Of a stretch of DNA of 57,407 nucleotides, positions 49,801 to 57,407 are shown in pieces; within the stretch, counting starts at the first letter, position 1; the number at the start of each line of letters is the position of its first letter. The stretch is from Paludibacteraceae bacterium (GTDB taxonomy: Bacteria; Bacteroidota; Bacteroidia; Bacteroidales; Paludibacteraceae). The stretch is taken from assembly GCA_024401455.1 (NCBI GenBank), contig JAKSLA010000017.1:1-57407 (forward strand), in the 5' to 3' direction. The notes below the pieces were generated by a model. The model did no database searches and was not told where the DNA came from. It saw only the letters and a list, made by a program, of their open reading frames with translations. Position numbers and translations under genes: made by a program.

Positions 49801-52800
49801 ATCCGGACCAAAAATCGGGAGAGTTTTTCGTTGATCTTCCTCCTGTGAAGTATAAGGTCACTAAACTGTATGCCCAAGGCTACTCCACGCTGTTTAACAA
49901 CGGAGAGGCAGCCCAAATAGTCGATTTGTCTGTCGATTCGCTGACAAAGTCAAATGTTTATACGCATGAAAAAAATAATCATACGCTCTATACGGCCTAC
50001 AATGCCAGCTACTGTCGTACGTTCCATGCACCGATACGACTCTCTTACCAACAAATAAAGAACGGTACGACAAGTGACGTCTTAGGAGAGGAGGAACTTT
50101 GCTACACGAATGTTTATGGCGAAAATGTAAAATACACTTTGGCAAAATATGACGAAGTCCACAAGAAAGCTTCTTATACATTTAAACATCCTGTCTTTGA
50201 TGAGGGTAGGGTCTATTTGTTGAAAATCAGTGCCAATGAAGAGTACATATACAACGGAAATGACAGTTCTCGAATCAAGAAAGTATCTGTGCCTAATTTG
50301 ACGCTAAACATCAGCAACGGTCTCACAACCGAGAAGAAGATCGTTGAGGGAAAAATGGACGAAAACGGTACATTCACCTTGCGTTTTAAAGCCAACAACC
50401 CTACGTTCAATTTGACGAACGAGGATGCTTTGCGTTATCTTGAACTTTCTGCATCAAAAGATGGTTATGGCTTCAAGGCCACCCCATTGGCAGCTTTCGT
50501 TACCGGCACCCGCTATAAGGGCTCGGATGTCTATACGGCAAAAGACGCAGATGTCACTCTTCTTGACGTCCTTCGCGACCCTCCTGGTGCGGGAAGCAGC
50601 GCCTATATTGAGAGCGGAGCGAAATATGCCTATACGCGCGACTGGAGTCTTTCTGGTTCTTTTGGCTTGAACATCTCAATGAAGAACGGTACTAACTATA
50701 CTGCAGCTATTGGTAGTTGGGCTGGACAAGCGGCTGGCTCGTTCTATGCAACAGTCACTAATGGCTCTACTACTTATGACAATACGATAAATATTCCAAT
50801 ATTGGATATTCCTCCTTATAAGGGATCTTCAACATATAGCTTTACAATCAATGACCGCATAGAAACAAGTAGTGGAAAATATGATGTAGGTGCTATGTTT
50901 GATGTCTATATTGGCACAACAACCGACATGATCGCACAAAAAATGGATGTGTTGTCCGTAATAGATCATAAGACTTATAAGAGCGTCGCTCATGCCATCA
51001 ATCAAGGCTCTGTCAAGGTTGTCGCCAAGAGTTCAAACGAAGAGAATGACACCACGGCTTCCTATTTGGTGGTGGCCGAGAAGATTAGGTATAACATTGA
51101 AAATCCGGTGATGTTTGTCTATACGCAAGAACACATCATCAAACACATTATTCCGAATCTGCTTGCAGAACGCGACAGTCGACTGATAACTGCAGACGAG
51201 AGGACTGCGCAAAAAATAGCCAATGCCACGGGCGAAGTACAATACTATACGTCGCTCACTCAGGCAGATGTTGATTTCGGACTAAAAGACTATGGCATTG
51301 CAGAGCCAAGTGACTACGGCTATACCGTTGTCGATGAGATAGCAGGATATAACGAGAGAATCCAAAAGTGGATTAACCTCATCTCTATGAATGAACTGGA
51401 GAAAATCCATGCTATCAAAGGTGGCAAACTCTTTGCAAGTTACGACCTGTCATCTTCCACAAAAATTGTTCATACAGAATCGGACGAAGCATACGATTAT
51501 GATGAAACAGAGGCTGCCTTCCGAAAACAAATAGCCTCTAAAATGGAAAGTGTTGGGGCGAAAGCAGGAACTGCTGCGGCGAATGCTGTCTTGAAAATAC
51601 TTAAAAACTATTGGAAAAACGAATCCAAAGGAAATACTGATTCGTCGATGGTTACTAAAATCGCAAACTTGTTGGAAAGATACAAGCAAAATGATGAGAA
51701 TCCTGCTGTGGATTATGTGACACCAGTCTCTAAATTCTCTTTCTCCATATATCCTACTATTGATGTGAATTTTTCAAACACGGCAACTCGCAAAAAAATT
51801 CATCAACGGAAAGTGGGATTCACTCTATCCACCAATTCAAATGGCTACATGGATATTGACGTGTATAGAACACCTTTAAGGGAATTTGCCAATGACTCCA
51901 TAGTGAGAACGATTGCTCAGAATACTGCAGGCTCAAATCTTGCCGACGGTTACCTCGACAATTATGTCTATTACGTCAGAGGAGGTGCCACCCGTTCTCC
52001 TTACGAAAAGGTTGACTACACGATTTTTGCCCCTTATGGCGAAGAAGTGGGAGGATTCCCGCTTGGCACAAAAACGTTGAAGATCGACAACCCTAAAATC
52101 GTTATCGAGAATCCGATTCGTACCAATGTCCCTCAAGATGAAAAGACGACATTCAAAGTGACATTATCCAATGAGACGGAACTGAATGCAGTTATGGGTA
52201 CCACCGTATCAACATTGTTTGTCTTGAAGCAAAACACGAAGTCAAATGCGGATAATGTGAAAGTTAGTTGCGACGGTGAGCCTCTACCGAATGGTGTAAA
52301 GATAAAACTAGCACCAGGCGAAAAAGTGGTTAAGACGATTGAAGTGGAACGAGGTAACAGTTTCAACATCGAAAACTTAGCAATCCTTTTGACCTCCGAC
52401 GAGGATGTCTTCACCGAAGACAAGGCGTTCATCTCCATCAGTTATGTCAACTCCGCAAGTCCGATCAAATTGGATGCTCCGATCAACAATTGGGTGATGA
52501 ACACCTATTCGGCAAAAGATTCTATTGGCTACTTCATCCCAATTTCTGTCTCTGGGTTCAATGTCAATCATGACGGGTTCGACCATATAGAGATTCAATA
52601 TAAGGAGAAGACGAGGGGCGACGATGCTTGGGTTACTCTTTGCAGTTACTATAATGACTCCACGCTTTTCGATGAGGCTTCGGGCGTGAAAGAGATGATC
52701 GTCAATGGTGTCATCAGAAACGCTCGCTTCTATGGTGCGAAGGATCCGATGGAGATGGAGTATGACATCCGTGCCGTCTCTTTCAGCCGATTTGGAAATT

Positions 52801-55800
52801 CATTCGTCACAAGAAGTTCAGAGGTCGCCAGTGGTGTCAAGGATACTCGTTGCCCTAAGGTTTTTGGTATTCCTGAGCCATCCGACGGTACATTGGCTTA
52901 TGGTGATGTCATCAAATTGCCTTTCACTGAGCCAATTGCCTACAATATATTGGACGAGACCTCCAATTTCAGCATATTGGGTTACAAAGCCTCTTCCTCT
53001 TTAAAGGAATCCACGGCCCTTAAATTCACAGGGAAGAGTTCCCAAATGGCAAAGTCTGAGGTGTCTCGCAATCTTGTGGAGAAAGACTTCACCATTGACA
53101 TGATGGTAAAGACAAGCAAAGATAGAACCGACATGACCTTCTTCTCGCATGGAGATAGTGAAACCGGTGGTTTATCCTTCGGCATCGACAGCGAGCAACG
53201 ATTAACGGCCACCATTAACGGAGAAACTTTCAAAAGCGAAGTGTTGAAAGATGGATTGTCGGGTGCGCTTACGCGTGTGGGTATGATTTATTATGACGAC
53301 AGCCGCACTGTAGATTTCTTTGTGGGAAATAAGAGTTTGGAGCGTGATTCCACCTTCTCCCTCAATTCTAATTATCGTGGCAATGGACCTATTTATTTAG
53401 GTTCCGATTTTTCACAGCCAGGTCAAAACCTCTTCTCTGGTTCAATGCTGGAAGTGAGGGTTTGGGCGAAAGCGCTCGACGAAGAAGAGTTGTCTGCCTA
53501 TAATGGCAAACTTTTGAATGGTTATGAATATATGCTTGTTGCCCATTATCCTTTGACGGAGACACAAGGTAACAGTGCGATTGATGCGGCACATGGTGCT
53601 AACCTAAAACTCAACAATACGGCATGGGCATCGAAGACCGGCCACTCATTGCGCACCAATGCTAAGCCTGTCCGTTTAGATGGGCTGTATGTTTCCAAAG
53701 CAAAGACATCTGATTATACACTCTCTTTCTGGTACAAGTCAGAAAAGTCGCTTGCAGGCAATGCGGATACATTGGCTCTCTTCTCTGCAGGAAGTGAAGT
53801 CCTTCCAGATTCGGGTGCAAATAAGTTCTTTATCGGATATATAGGCGAAAACTTGATGCTTCGCAGCAATGGTGTTTCCTATAAATTGAGTGATGCTTAT
53901 GCTGATGGTGATTGGCACCAGTTTACATTGGCGGTAAATCGTTCTAAGAACATTTCTCGATGTTATATTGATGGAAATTACGTTTCTCAACTGCAAAGTT
54001 CTGTTTTGGGTGGCATTGCTTCGGATTATGTTACCCTCGGAAATAGTAAGAGCAACTTCTATTTTGATGAATTTGCTTTGTGGAATCTTGCATTGCCAAA
54101 TGAATATGTGGAGAGATACTACAATGCCGTTCAAAATGCGTTTGACACTGATCTCTCGGTATATCTTCCGTTCGATGCGGATGTTGAGTCCAACCAAGGA
54201 CAAGTAGAGAATTCATTTAGCATTTACAACGAGAAACGTCAATACGACACCAATGTTGAGTTGCATGCCAAGAAGACACCGATTCTTCTTGATGCTACAA
54301 ATCTCAATGACGAGTCCTCTATTTGGGCCCCTGTGGCAGAGAAGGCTTCCTTATCTAAATTGGATTTCACATGGTCATATTCAGACAATGCACTACTCAT
54401 AAAGTTATTGGAGAAAGAGGCCGATATCAACGATCAGATAATCTATCTCACGGTCAGAAATGTGGAAGACAAAAACGGAAACGTCATGCAGAACCCTGCC
54501 ATGTGGTCTGTCCATACAGATTTGAATCTGCTTAGTTTCGATGAAAGGGAGATTCGCATAAGATCCGTCTATGGCGAAGAGGGCGATTTCACTCTTGAAA
54601 TGAGTAACTATAGTGGCTCTTACCGTAACTACAAGATTTCCAATTCTTCTGATTGGTTGGTTCCTTATGTCTCTAAAGGTACGGCACTCCCAGAAATTTC
54701 GGAAAAACTGAATTTCCACTTCAATGGTACAAACGATCCGGGAACGTATGTAGATATTGTCTATTTGGAAGATGAAAATGGTTTGGTTTCAACTTGCATC
54801 GTCAATCTTGAAGTTAGTGGAACCAAGCCTGAATACAAGATTAAGAATGATGCGTTTGACTACACGATGGTCTATAAAGGCCTTGTCAAAATTAAGACGG
54901 TGGCTGGTGCCGAAGTTATTGATAATAACAAAGACGATGTCGTGTATGCCTTCATAGATGGCCAATGCGTCGGCGAAAGTAACATCCAGGTCAATGAAGA
55001 TGGCAGTTCATTTGTCTATATGAACATATATGGTACCCAAAGCAACCATAAGAAGCATAGCGAAATAACCTTTAAGGTTTGGAACAACCGTAATGGTAAG
55101 TTGTTGGATATGGTATCGACCTCTGCTCCTGTGACTTTCACCAAAGATGGCGTTGTTGGCGCAAAGGCAACAGACACCTTGATAGTTAGCAGCAAGGTCG
55201 TCAGAAATCTTTACTTGAAAAAAGGGTGGAACTGGATATCCATTAACATCAAGCCGACTCGTTCGGCCAATCCGGTGGCGGATATTTTTGCTAACAATGT
55301 TAAGCCATTCTCTCCTTCCGATATGATCAAATCACCGACGGGTTATGACCAATTCGGTCAAAAGACCAATAGTTGGGCAGGCACTATCACTAAATTAGGT
55401 AATGACACCGTTTATCAAATAAAAGTGGCAGAGGCAGGAACCTACTGCTATAGCGGAGAAGATTTAAAGGAAGAAGATTTGAAAGTGAAGTTGAGAGGGG
55501 GCAGATGGGAACATCTTCCATACTTGCTGGATGAATCTCAGCCAATCAATACGGCTCTTAAAGACCTTCAAATTGGCGTGGATGCCAATGTGGGCGACGT
55601 GATTAAGGGACTTACTCAATTTGCAATATTGAGCGAAAACCTTGTTTGGGAGGGTACTTTGACCCATTTGCGTGCTGGTGAAGGATACTACATCAAACTT
55701 CAGAATGTAGGCAAGCGTACTTTCTACTACCATAAAGAGGAAGAAACGAGTCAAGCATTGAGATCGGCTACTTTGCAAACGGAAACCTCTGCAGACGAAG

Positions 55801-56348
55801 TGACGGCGGAACATGCCAACAACATGCCTGTAATCGCTCAATTTGGCGATGACGTGGATTTTGAGGAAGGTGACAAACTCCTTGCCATCTCCAACGGCAA
55901 GAAGATAGGAGAGTCTGGTCTTCGAACCGTTGCGGGAAAGAAACTCTTCTTGCTCTCTGTAAATGCAGAACAGGGCGACCGCATAACCTTTGCTCAAGAA
56001 AGGAATGGTAGGATAATTGCCAATACAAACGATCCTGTGAAGTATGATGCAGACAACATATTGGGTTCTACTACGGCACCTCACATCATCTCTTTCGCAA
56101 GCGATTTCGTTGAAGTGACCCCAACACTATTCTCTACGGAAGTAGCGTTCCGTTTCCACGCCAAAGAGTTTGAATCCGTGATGATAGACGTTTACAACAC
56201 AGATGGTGTCTCCGTTTGGAATAGTAGCACAAATGTCATGGGAGATGAGACTGTGGATATGAATGGATCCAATCTCGCTGCTGGTGTTTACTATGCAACC
56301 ATCAAAATGGGTGAAACCATTAAAACTGTTAAGTTGATAAAGAAATAA
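46857..56348 (+). CDS. 3163-residue multidomain T9SS cargo protein (type A sorting domain)
   Basis: Signal peptide to KAE (~24). Domains in rough order: N-terminal beta-rich region (to ~600); fibronectin-III-like at ~611-700 (LKGGIQLKWSANRGPISYYT); carboxypeptidase-regulatory-like beta-sandwiches at ~701-790 and ~799-890 (YFDISGRVTTASNAGIANLK; FVFSGRVLYENS); LamG/concanavalin-like at ~2050-2230 and ~2263-2440 (each with FTIDMMVKT or YTLSFWYKS and a VRVWAKAL or FALWNLAL finish); a possible BACON-like domain at ~2551-2660; the GWNWISINIKP segment at ~2790; and a Por-type T9SS sorting domain at ~3085-3163 ending in TVKLIKK. It should be secreted across the outer membrane by T9SS. The multi-sandwich, lectin-like composition fits an adhesin. 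It is followed 14 bases later by a lipoprotein gene. Confidence 0.9.
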   Translation: MKLVQRFVTCLTFLLLLLPSVIKAENSVLENQYNYSITPKSIGIYHFKVVVFSRAFYNHWLSAEDEEKSSLFYKKKGDEKTYKIAEFSAENFSGVDYGETREIPFQVHSGVFIINGKKYDDSTKIVKVTTTKASKVDGQETLFLEGEWIPEGTDLQEKDMITFGLEIYDDCHGTLRKHNWNWGPYQYKSNCVAPILTEPYMDMEAVANNKQGSMKIMWSSVKELNKYTLVVSKKDTTIKTEVTLTKGGAQNGEISIDPSNEQQKVTILGEMYADEDDKVLVTIPSNEVVVKPYMSISSFNVDKVYEKERYGNKMKFTWTIDNPSRTDYMSSDVFQLQRAYLPDFSDAVTLTTQSVVTPTDYDSVLVSQNDGDPIYKYTKAIFEYEDDNIENTYNITEESTEFRNIFDTTRIKEVSRVYPYVTIPKKKVYYRLQRNIASSIWEDKVSHRYRIDTALALNYQLPLITDIAVEKASNWETSRKVNVKIKLDNYKYKELPAYQSLAPTDMRLYDFKNLRLYTWDERANIVLCRINHEYGDTTKTIIAGTDVKLCDDSTYYYVSATAETPLAFTHTSYFAYVDNTNSYYYINPKVNESSSVSVADSFYFEDCATIDRDNFTATDNLKGGIQLKWSANRGPISYYTLERRPSTGRNWKTIEIDSLQTEYFDQDLEIGKEYEYALKLVYEHLGKKYVDEANVTGRTYPYFDISGRVTTASNAGIANLKVVAVGTSSSDTLVAYTQTDGSYVFDSIPLAKSKEYTVSVKAQNGTYHAKGGENFYKCYLNEDNPYYSGVDFIADKSFVFSGRVLYENSTIPVRGANFMVNDNYLYSNGKKVATDNNGNFAFELPNAKTKIQIVKEGHTFQNDGFIHEKGQPDTCVNFIPETDYKKLEIYDKTRVTLAGRIAGGSEQAAFPLGFNLSENILGDSITIVLELEGDNTAQIVYKKEDPNDVEIDTFFVHHTNKAQTDSVGVTNVKYQRKRILVYPDQKSGEFFVDLPPVKYKVTKLYAQGYSTLFNNGEAAQIVDLSVDSLTKSNVYTHEKNNHTLYTAYNASYCRTFHAPIRLSYQQIKNGTTSDVLGEEELCYTNVYGENVKYTLAKYDEVHKKASYTFKHPVFDEGRVYLLKISANEEYIYNGNDSSRIKKVSVPNLTLNISNGLTTEKKIVEGKMDENGTFTLRFKANNPTFNLTNEDALRYLELSASKDGYGFKATPLAAFVTGTRYKGSDVYTAKDADVTLLDVLRDPPGAGSSAYIESGAKYAYTRDWSLSGSFGLNISMKNGTNYTAAIGSWAGQAAGSFYATVTNGSTTYDNTINIPILDIPPYKGSSTYSFTINDRIETSSGKYDVGAMFDVYIGTTTDMIAQKMDVLSVIDHKTYKSVAHAINQGSVKVVAKSSNEENDTTASYLVVAEKIRYNIENPVMFVYTQEHIIKHIIPNLLAERDSRLITADERTAQKIANATGEVQYYTSLTQADVDFGLKDYGIAEPSDYGYTVVDEIAGYNERIQKWINLISMNELEKIHAIKGGKLFASYDLSSSTKIVHTESDEAYDYDETEAAFRKQIASKMESVGAKAGTAAANAVLKILKNYWKNESKGNTDSSMVTKIANLLERYKQNDENPAVDYVTPVSKFSFSIYPTIDVNFSNTATRKKIHQRKVGFTLSTNSNGYMDIDVYRTPLREFANDSIVRTIAQNTAGSNLADGYLDNYVYYVRGGATRSPYEKVDYTIFAPYGEEVGGFPLGTKTLKIDNPKIVIENPIRTNVPQDEKTTFKVTLSNETELNAVMGTTVSTLFVLKQNTKSNADNVKVSCDGEPLPNGVKIKLAPGEKVVKTIEVERGNSFNIENLAILLTSDEDVFTEDKAFISISYVNSASPIKLDAPINNWVMNTYSAKDSIGYFIPISVSGFNVNHDGFDHIEIQYKEKTRGDDAWVTLCSYYNDSTLFDEASGVKEMIVNGVIRNARFYGAKDPMEMEYDIRAVSFSRFGNSFVTRSSEVASGVKDTRCPKVFGIPEPSDGTLAYGDVIKLPFTEPIAYNILDETSNFSILGYKASSSLKESTALKFTGKSSQMAKSEVSRNLVEKDFTIDMMVKTSKDRTDMTFFSHGDSETGGLSFGIDSEQRLTATINGETFKSEVLKDGLSGALTRVGMIYYDDSRTVDFFVGNKSLERDSTFSLNSNYRGNGPIYLGSDFSQPGQNLFSGSMLEVRVWAKALDEEELSAYNGKLLNGYEYMLVAHYPLTETQGNSAIDAAHGANLKLNNTAWASKTGHSLRTNAKPVRLDGLYVSKAKTSDYTLSFWYKSEKSLAGNADTLALFSAGSEVLPDSGANKFFIGYIGENLMLRSNGVSYKLSDAYADGDWHQFTLAVNRSKNISRCYIDGNYVSQLQSSVLGGIASDYVTLGNSKSNFYFDEFALWNLALPNEYVERYYNAVQNAFDTDLSVYLPFDADVESNQGQVENSFSIYNEKRQYDTNVELHAKKTPILLDATNLNDESSIWAPVAEKASLSKLDFTWSYSDNALLIKLLEKEADINDQIIYLTVRNVEDKNGNVMQNPAMWSVHTDLNLLSFDEREIRIRSVYGEEGDFTLEMSNYSGSYRNYKISNSSDWLVPYVSKGTALPEISEKLNFHFNGTNDPGTYVDIVYLEDENGLVSTCIVNLEVSGTKPEYKIKNDAFDYTMVYKGLVKIKTVAGAEVIDNNKDDVVYAFIDGQCVGESNIQVNEDGSSFVYMNIYGTQSNHKKHSEITFKVWNNRNGKLLDMVSTSAPVTFTKDGVVGAKATDTLIVSSKVVRNLYLKKGWNWISINIKPTRSANPVADIFANNVKPFSPSDMIKSPTGYDQFGQKTNSWAGTITKLGNDTVYQIKVAEAGTYCYSGEDLKEEDLKVKLRGGRWEHLPYLLDESQPINTALKDLQIGVDANVGDVIKGLTQFAILSENLVWEGTLTHLRAGEGYYIKLQNVGKRTFYYHKEEETSQALRSATLQTETSADEVTAEHANNMPVIAQFGDDVDFEEGDKLLAISNGKKIGESGLRTVAGKKLFLLSVNAEQGDRITFAQERNGRIIANTNDPVKYDADNILGSTTAPHIISFASDFVEVTPTLFSTEVAFRFHAKEFESVMIDVYNTDGVSVWNSSTNVMGDETVDMNGSNLAAGVYYATIKMGETIKTVKLIKK

Positions 56349-56361
56349 ATTGAATTTAAGG

Positions 56362-56814
56362 ATGAATAAATACGTTATTGCAATCGTTTTGTCCATTGTC
56401 ATGGCTGCTTTCGTCAGTTGTGATGACGATAATGATGCGTCGGTTGACCTTTCTACTTGGGAAGTGACATGCGATGTGGACCCTCGCACCAGCATGACCA
56501 TAACGGTAGAAATACCAGACTCTTTTATTAAAATTTCATATGCCGACAAGATGGCTGTCTTTGCCGGCAACGAGTGCCGAGGTGTCGTGTCTCCCCAAAT
56601 ATATGAAGAGGACGACCGAAAGTTATTCTTCTTGCTTGTAGCCATCAAACAGCCGGAAGATGAATATTTGAATCAGGGACTGAGTCTTTTCTTCTATTCG
56701 GCCGCCCGCGACCGGGTTTATATAAGCAAGGATGAGGATTTGATTTTAGGAAAGGACCAAATGGTAGGAAGCATAGATGACCCTTATACTACCAATTGGG
56801 CTATTTACCGATAA
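56362..56814 (+). CDS. Small lipoprotein encoded after the giant T9SS cargo
   Basis: 150 residues from the ATG at 56362, with AAGG just before it. The signal MNKYVIAIVLSIVMAAFVSC has a lipobox, followed by an acidic DDDNDASVD linker, which suggests sorting of the lipoprotein toward the surface. The rest is beta-rich (SMTITVEIPDSFIKISYADK, LFFLLVAIKQPEDEYL, SLFFYSAARDRVYISKDEDL). No family recognised. It is 13 bases after the giant gene with no terminator between, so the two are probably one transcript and this protein may anchor or accompany the giant at the surface. Confidence 0.75.
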   Translation: MNKYVIAIVLSIVMAAFVSCDDDNDASVDLSTWEVTCDVDPRTSMTITVEIPDSFIKISYADKMAVFAGNECRGVVSPQIYEEDDRKLFFLLVAIKQPEDEYLNQGLSLFFYSAARDRVYISKDEDLILGKDQMVGSIDDPYTTNWAIYR

Positions 56815-57180
56815 CTGACGGTTTGTCAACTCCATACTTCATGGGTAAACGTCCAAAATCTGTCTGATTTTCATTGAACAGAGGCAGAGGGAAACTGTCT
56901 TCGATTCGTGGCGTGCGGTCAGATTGGAGATGGAGGTGTCGAACGTGTCTGCAAGACGCTACGGTGGTAAGTGTCTGTCCGTCCTCTCTGCACAGCGGTC
57001 GTGCTGCACATATACTATCTACGCTGTCGCCCCGTACATCCACATCACTGTTGTGTTGTGGATGTACGGTTTTATAGAGGTTGTGTCTTACAGACGCAGA
57101 GGGGAGTGGCCATTGACGTTAGATTTGTTTGTCCCTTTTGAATAACTTGGCAATCAATTCAATAGTTTTTTTTGCTTGTG
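56815..57180. other. 366-base intergenic region without a gene
   Basis: Short frames here lack family features and ribosome sites. The hairpin at 57032-57073 is the only clear element. Confidence 0.5.
57032..57073 (+). terminator. Hairpin after the lipoprotein gene
   Basis: CCGTACATCCACA / TGTGGATGTACGG, a perfect 13-bp stem with a 12-base loop, then TTTTATAG. It is about 220 bases after the lipoprotein stop, so it could terminate that transcript or, on the other strand, the flanking one. Confidence 0.6.
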
Positions 57181-57407
57181 TTAGATTAAGGATTCAACCT
57201 GTTCTTTTGTAAGTCCCGTGTAACGAATGATTTTGTCTATAGATTCACCATCTTGAAGCATCAGACGTGCCGTTTCAAAGGATTTTTCTTCCAGTCCTTC
57301 TTTAAGACCTTCTTCTCGTCCTTCCTTAAGACCTTCTTCCCGTCCTTCCTTCCTTTCATTCCTCATTGCGGAGAGATTGGTACGGTAGGCGTCAAGGCTG
57401 ATGTTAT
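57181..57407 (-). CDS. C-terminal part of a PD-(D/E)XK (Rpn-type) nuclease/transposase family protein
   Basis: The frame is open to the window edge, so only the last 75 residues are visible and the catalytic core lies outside. The visible part reads SLDAYRTNLSAMRNER, then a charged KEGREEG repeat made of a 24-base tandem unit (57297-57356), then SFETARLMLQDGESIDKII and YTGLTKEQVESL. This C-terminal pattern is that of PDDEXK_2/Rpn family proteins, which are recombination-promoting nucleases common in Bacteroidetes. It suggests a mobile or variable border. Confidence 0.75.
   Translation of the reverse strand, partial: NISLDAYRTNLSAMRNERKEGREEGLKEGREEGLKEGLEEKSFETARLMLQDGESIDKIIRYTGLTKEQVESLI

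Noticed and set aside
56801-57145. Several short frames after the lipoprotein gene
   Set aside because: They overlap one another on both strands and lack signals or known motifs.
1-57407. tRNA or rRNA genes
   Set aside because: No cloverleaf with a GTTCGAATC-type T arm or conserved rRNA segments were found by reading both strands; a tRNA scan would settle it.

Overview
The window reads as chromosomal DNA of a Bacteroidota bacterium, most likely order Bacteroidales. The reasons are: several promoters with the Bacteroidetes -7 element TAnnTTTG; secreted proteins ending in type IX secretion (T9SS) sorting domains of both kinds (gliding-motility type B at 5 kb, Por type A at 56 kb); many lipoproteins; long-form HisG in a hisG-hisD-hisC operon; and Bacteroidales-style gene order (lptE / small TPR protein / secG, lptC / CorC-type protein / PpiD-type isomerase). 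I cannot name a genus. No rRNA, tRNA, CRISPR array, prophage or complete insertion sequence was seen.

Layout. 0-5 kb: 3' part of a giant HYR-repeat surface protein, cut by the window edge. 5.2-6.3 kb: leucine-rich-repeat lipoprotein, then a GC-rich block of short repeats. 6.6-11.2 kb (minus): operon of an exo/endonuclease-phosphatase family protein and a heterodimeric ABC exporter. 11.5-13.8 kb: coiled-coil protein, zapA, a structured intergenic RNA region, rny. 13.9-20.4 kb: exported rhodanese, metallo-beta-lactamase-fold hydrolase, lamin-tail/CotH surface protein, DUF3089 lipoprotein, SMP-30-like lipoprotein. 20.6-22.9 kb: TonB-dependent receptor with a periplasmic heavy-metal-binding protein. 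23.0-27.3 kb (minus): a poly-Asp membrane protein and hisGDC behind a readable histidine attenuator with a 14-codon leader peptide. 27.4-41 kb: coaX, an outer-membrane barrel, TPR protein, lptC, a CorC/GldE-type protein, a PpiD-type chaperone, rlmN, a DUF4837-type lipoprotein, pdxA, an orphan sigma-54 activator, lptE, a TPR-like protein and secG. This stretch is mostly envelope biogenesis (LPS transport, Sec export, outer-membrane protein folding) mixed with cofactor synthesis. 41-46 kb: lipoprotein, pepD, a small membrane protein, a Skp/OmpH-like chaperone and a catalytically degenerate NlpC/P60-like coiled-coil protein. 46-57 kb: an accessory-looking region with a 187-bp inverted-repeat element, a 79-residue exported peptide with three 12-residue repeats, a structured mRNA leader, a 3163-residue T9SS cargo protein, a small lipoprotein, and the end of a PD-(D/E)XK (Rpn-type) nuclease/transposase.

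The features most worth a second look are the his attenuator (two copies of the same 8-mer compete for one partner), the 46.1-56.8 kb module, the abrupt codon-composition change inside the HYR giant exactly where a near-identical internal repeat ends, the GC-rich repeat family that supplies the stop codon of an ABC transporter gene, and the intergenic RNA between zapA and rny. All calls come from reading the sequence only; family assignments rest on motif recognition, not on database searches.
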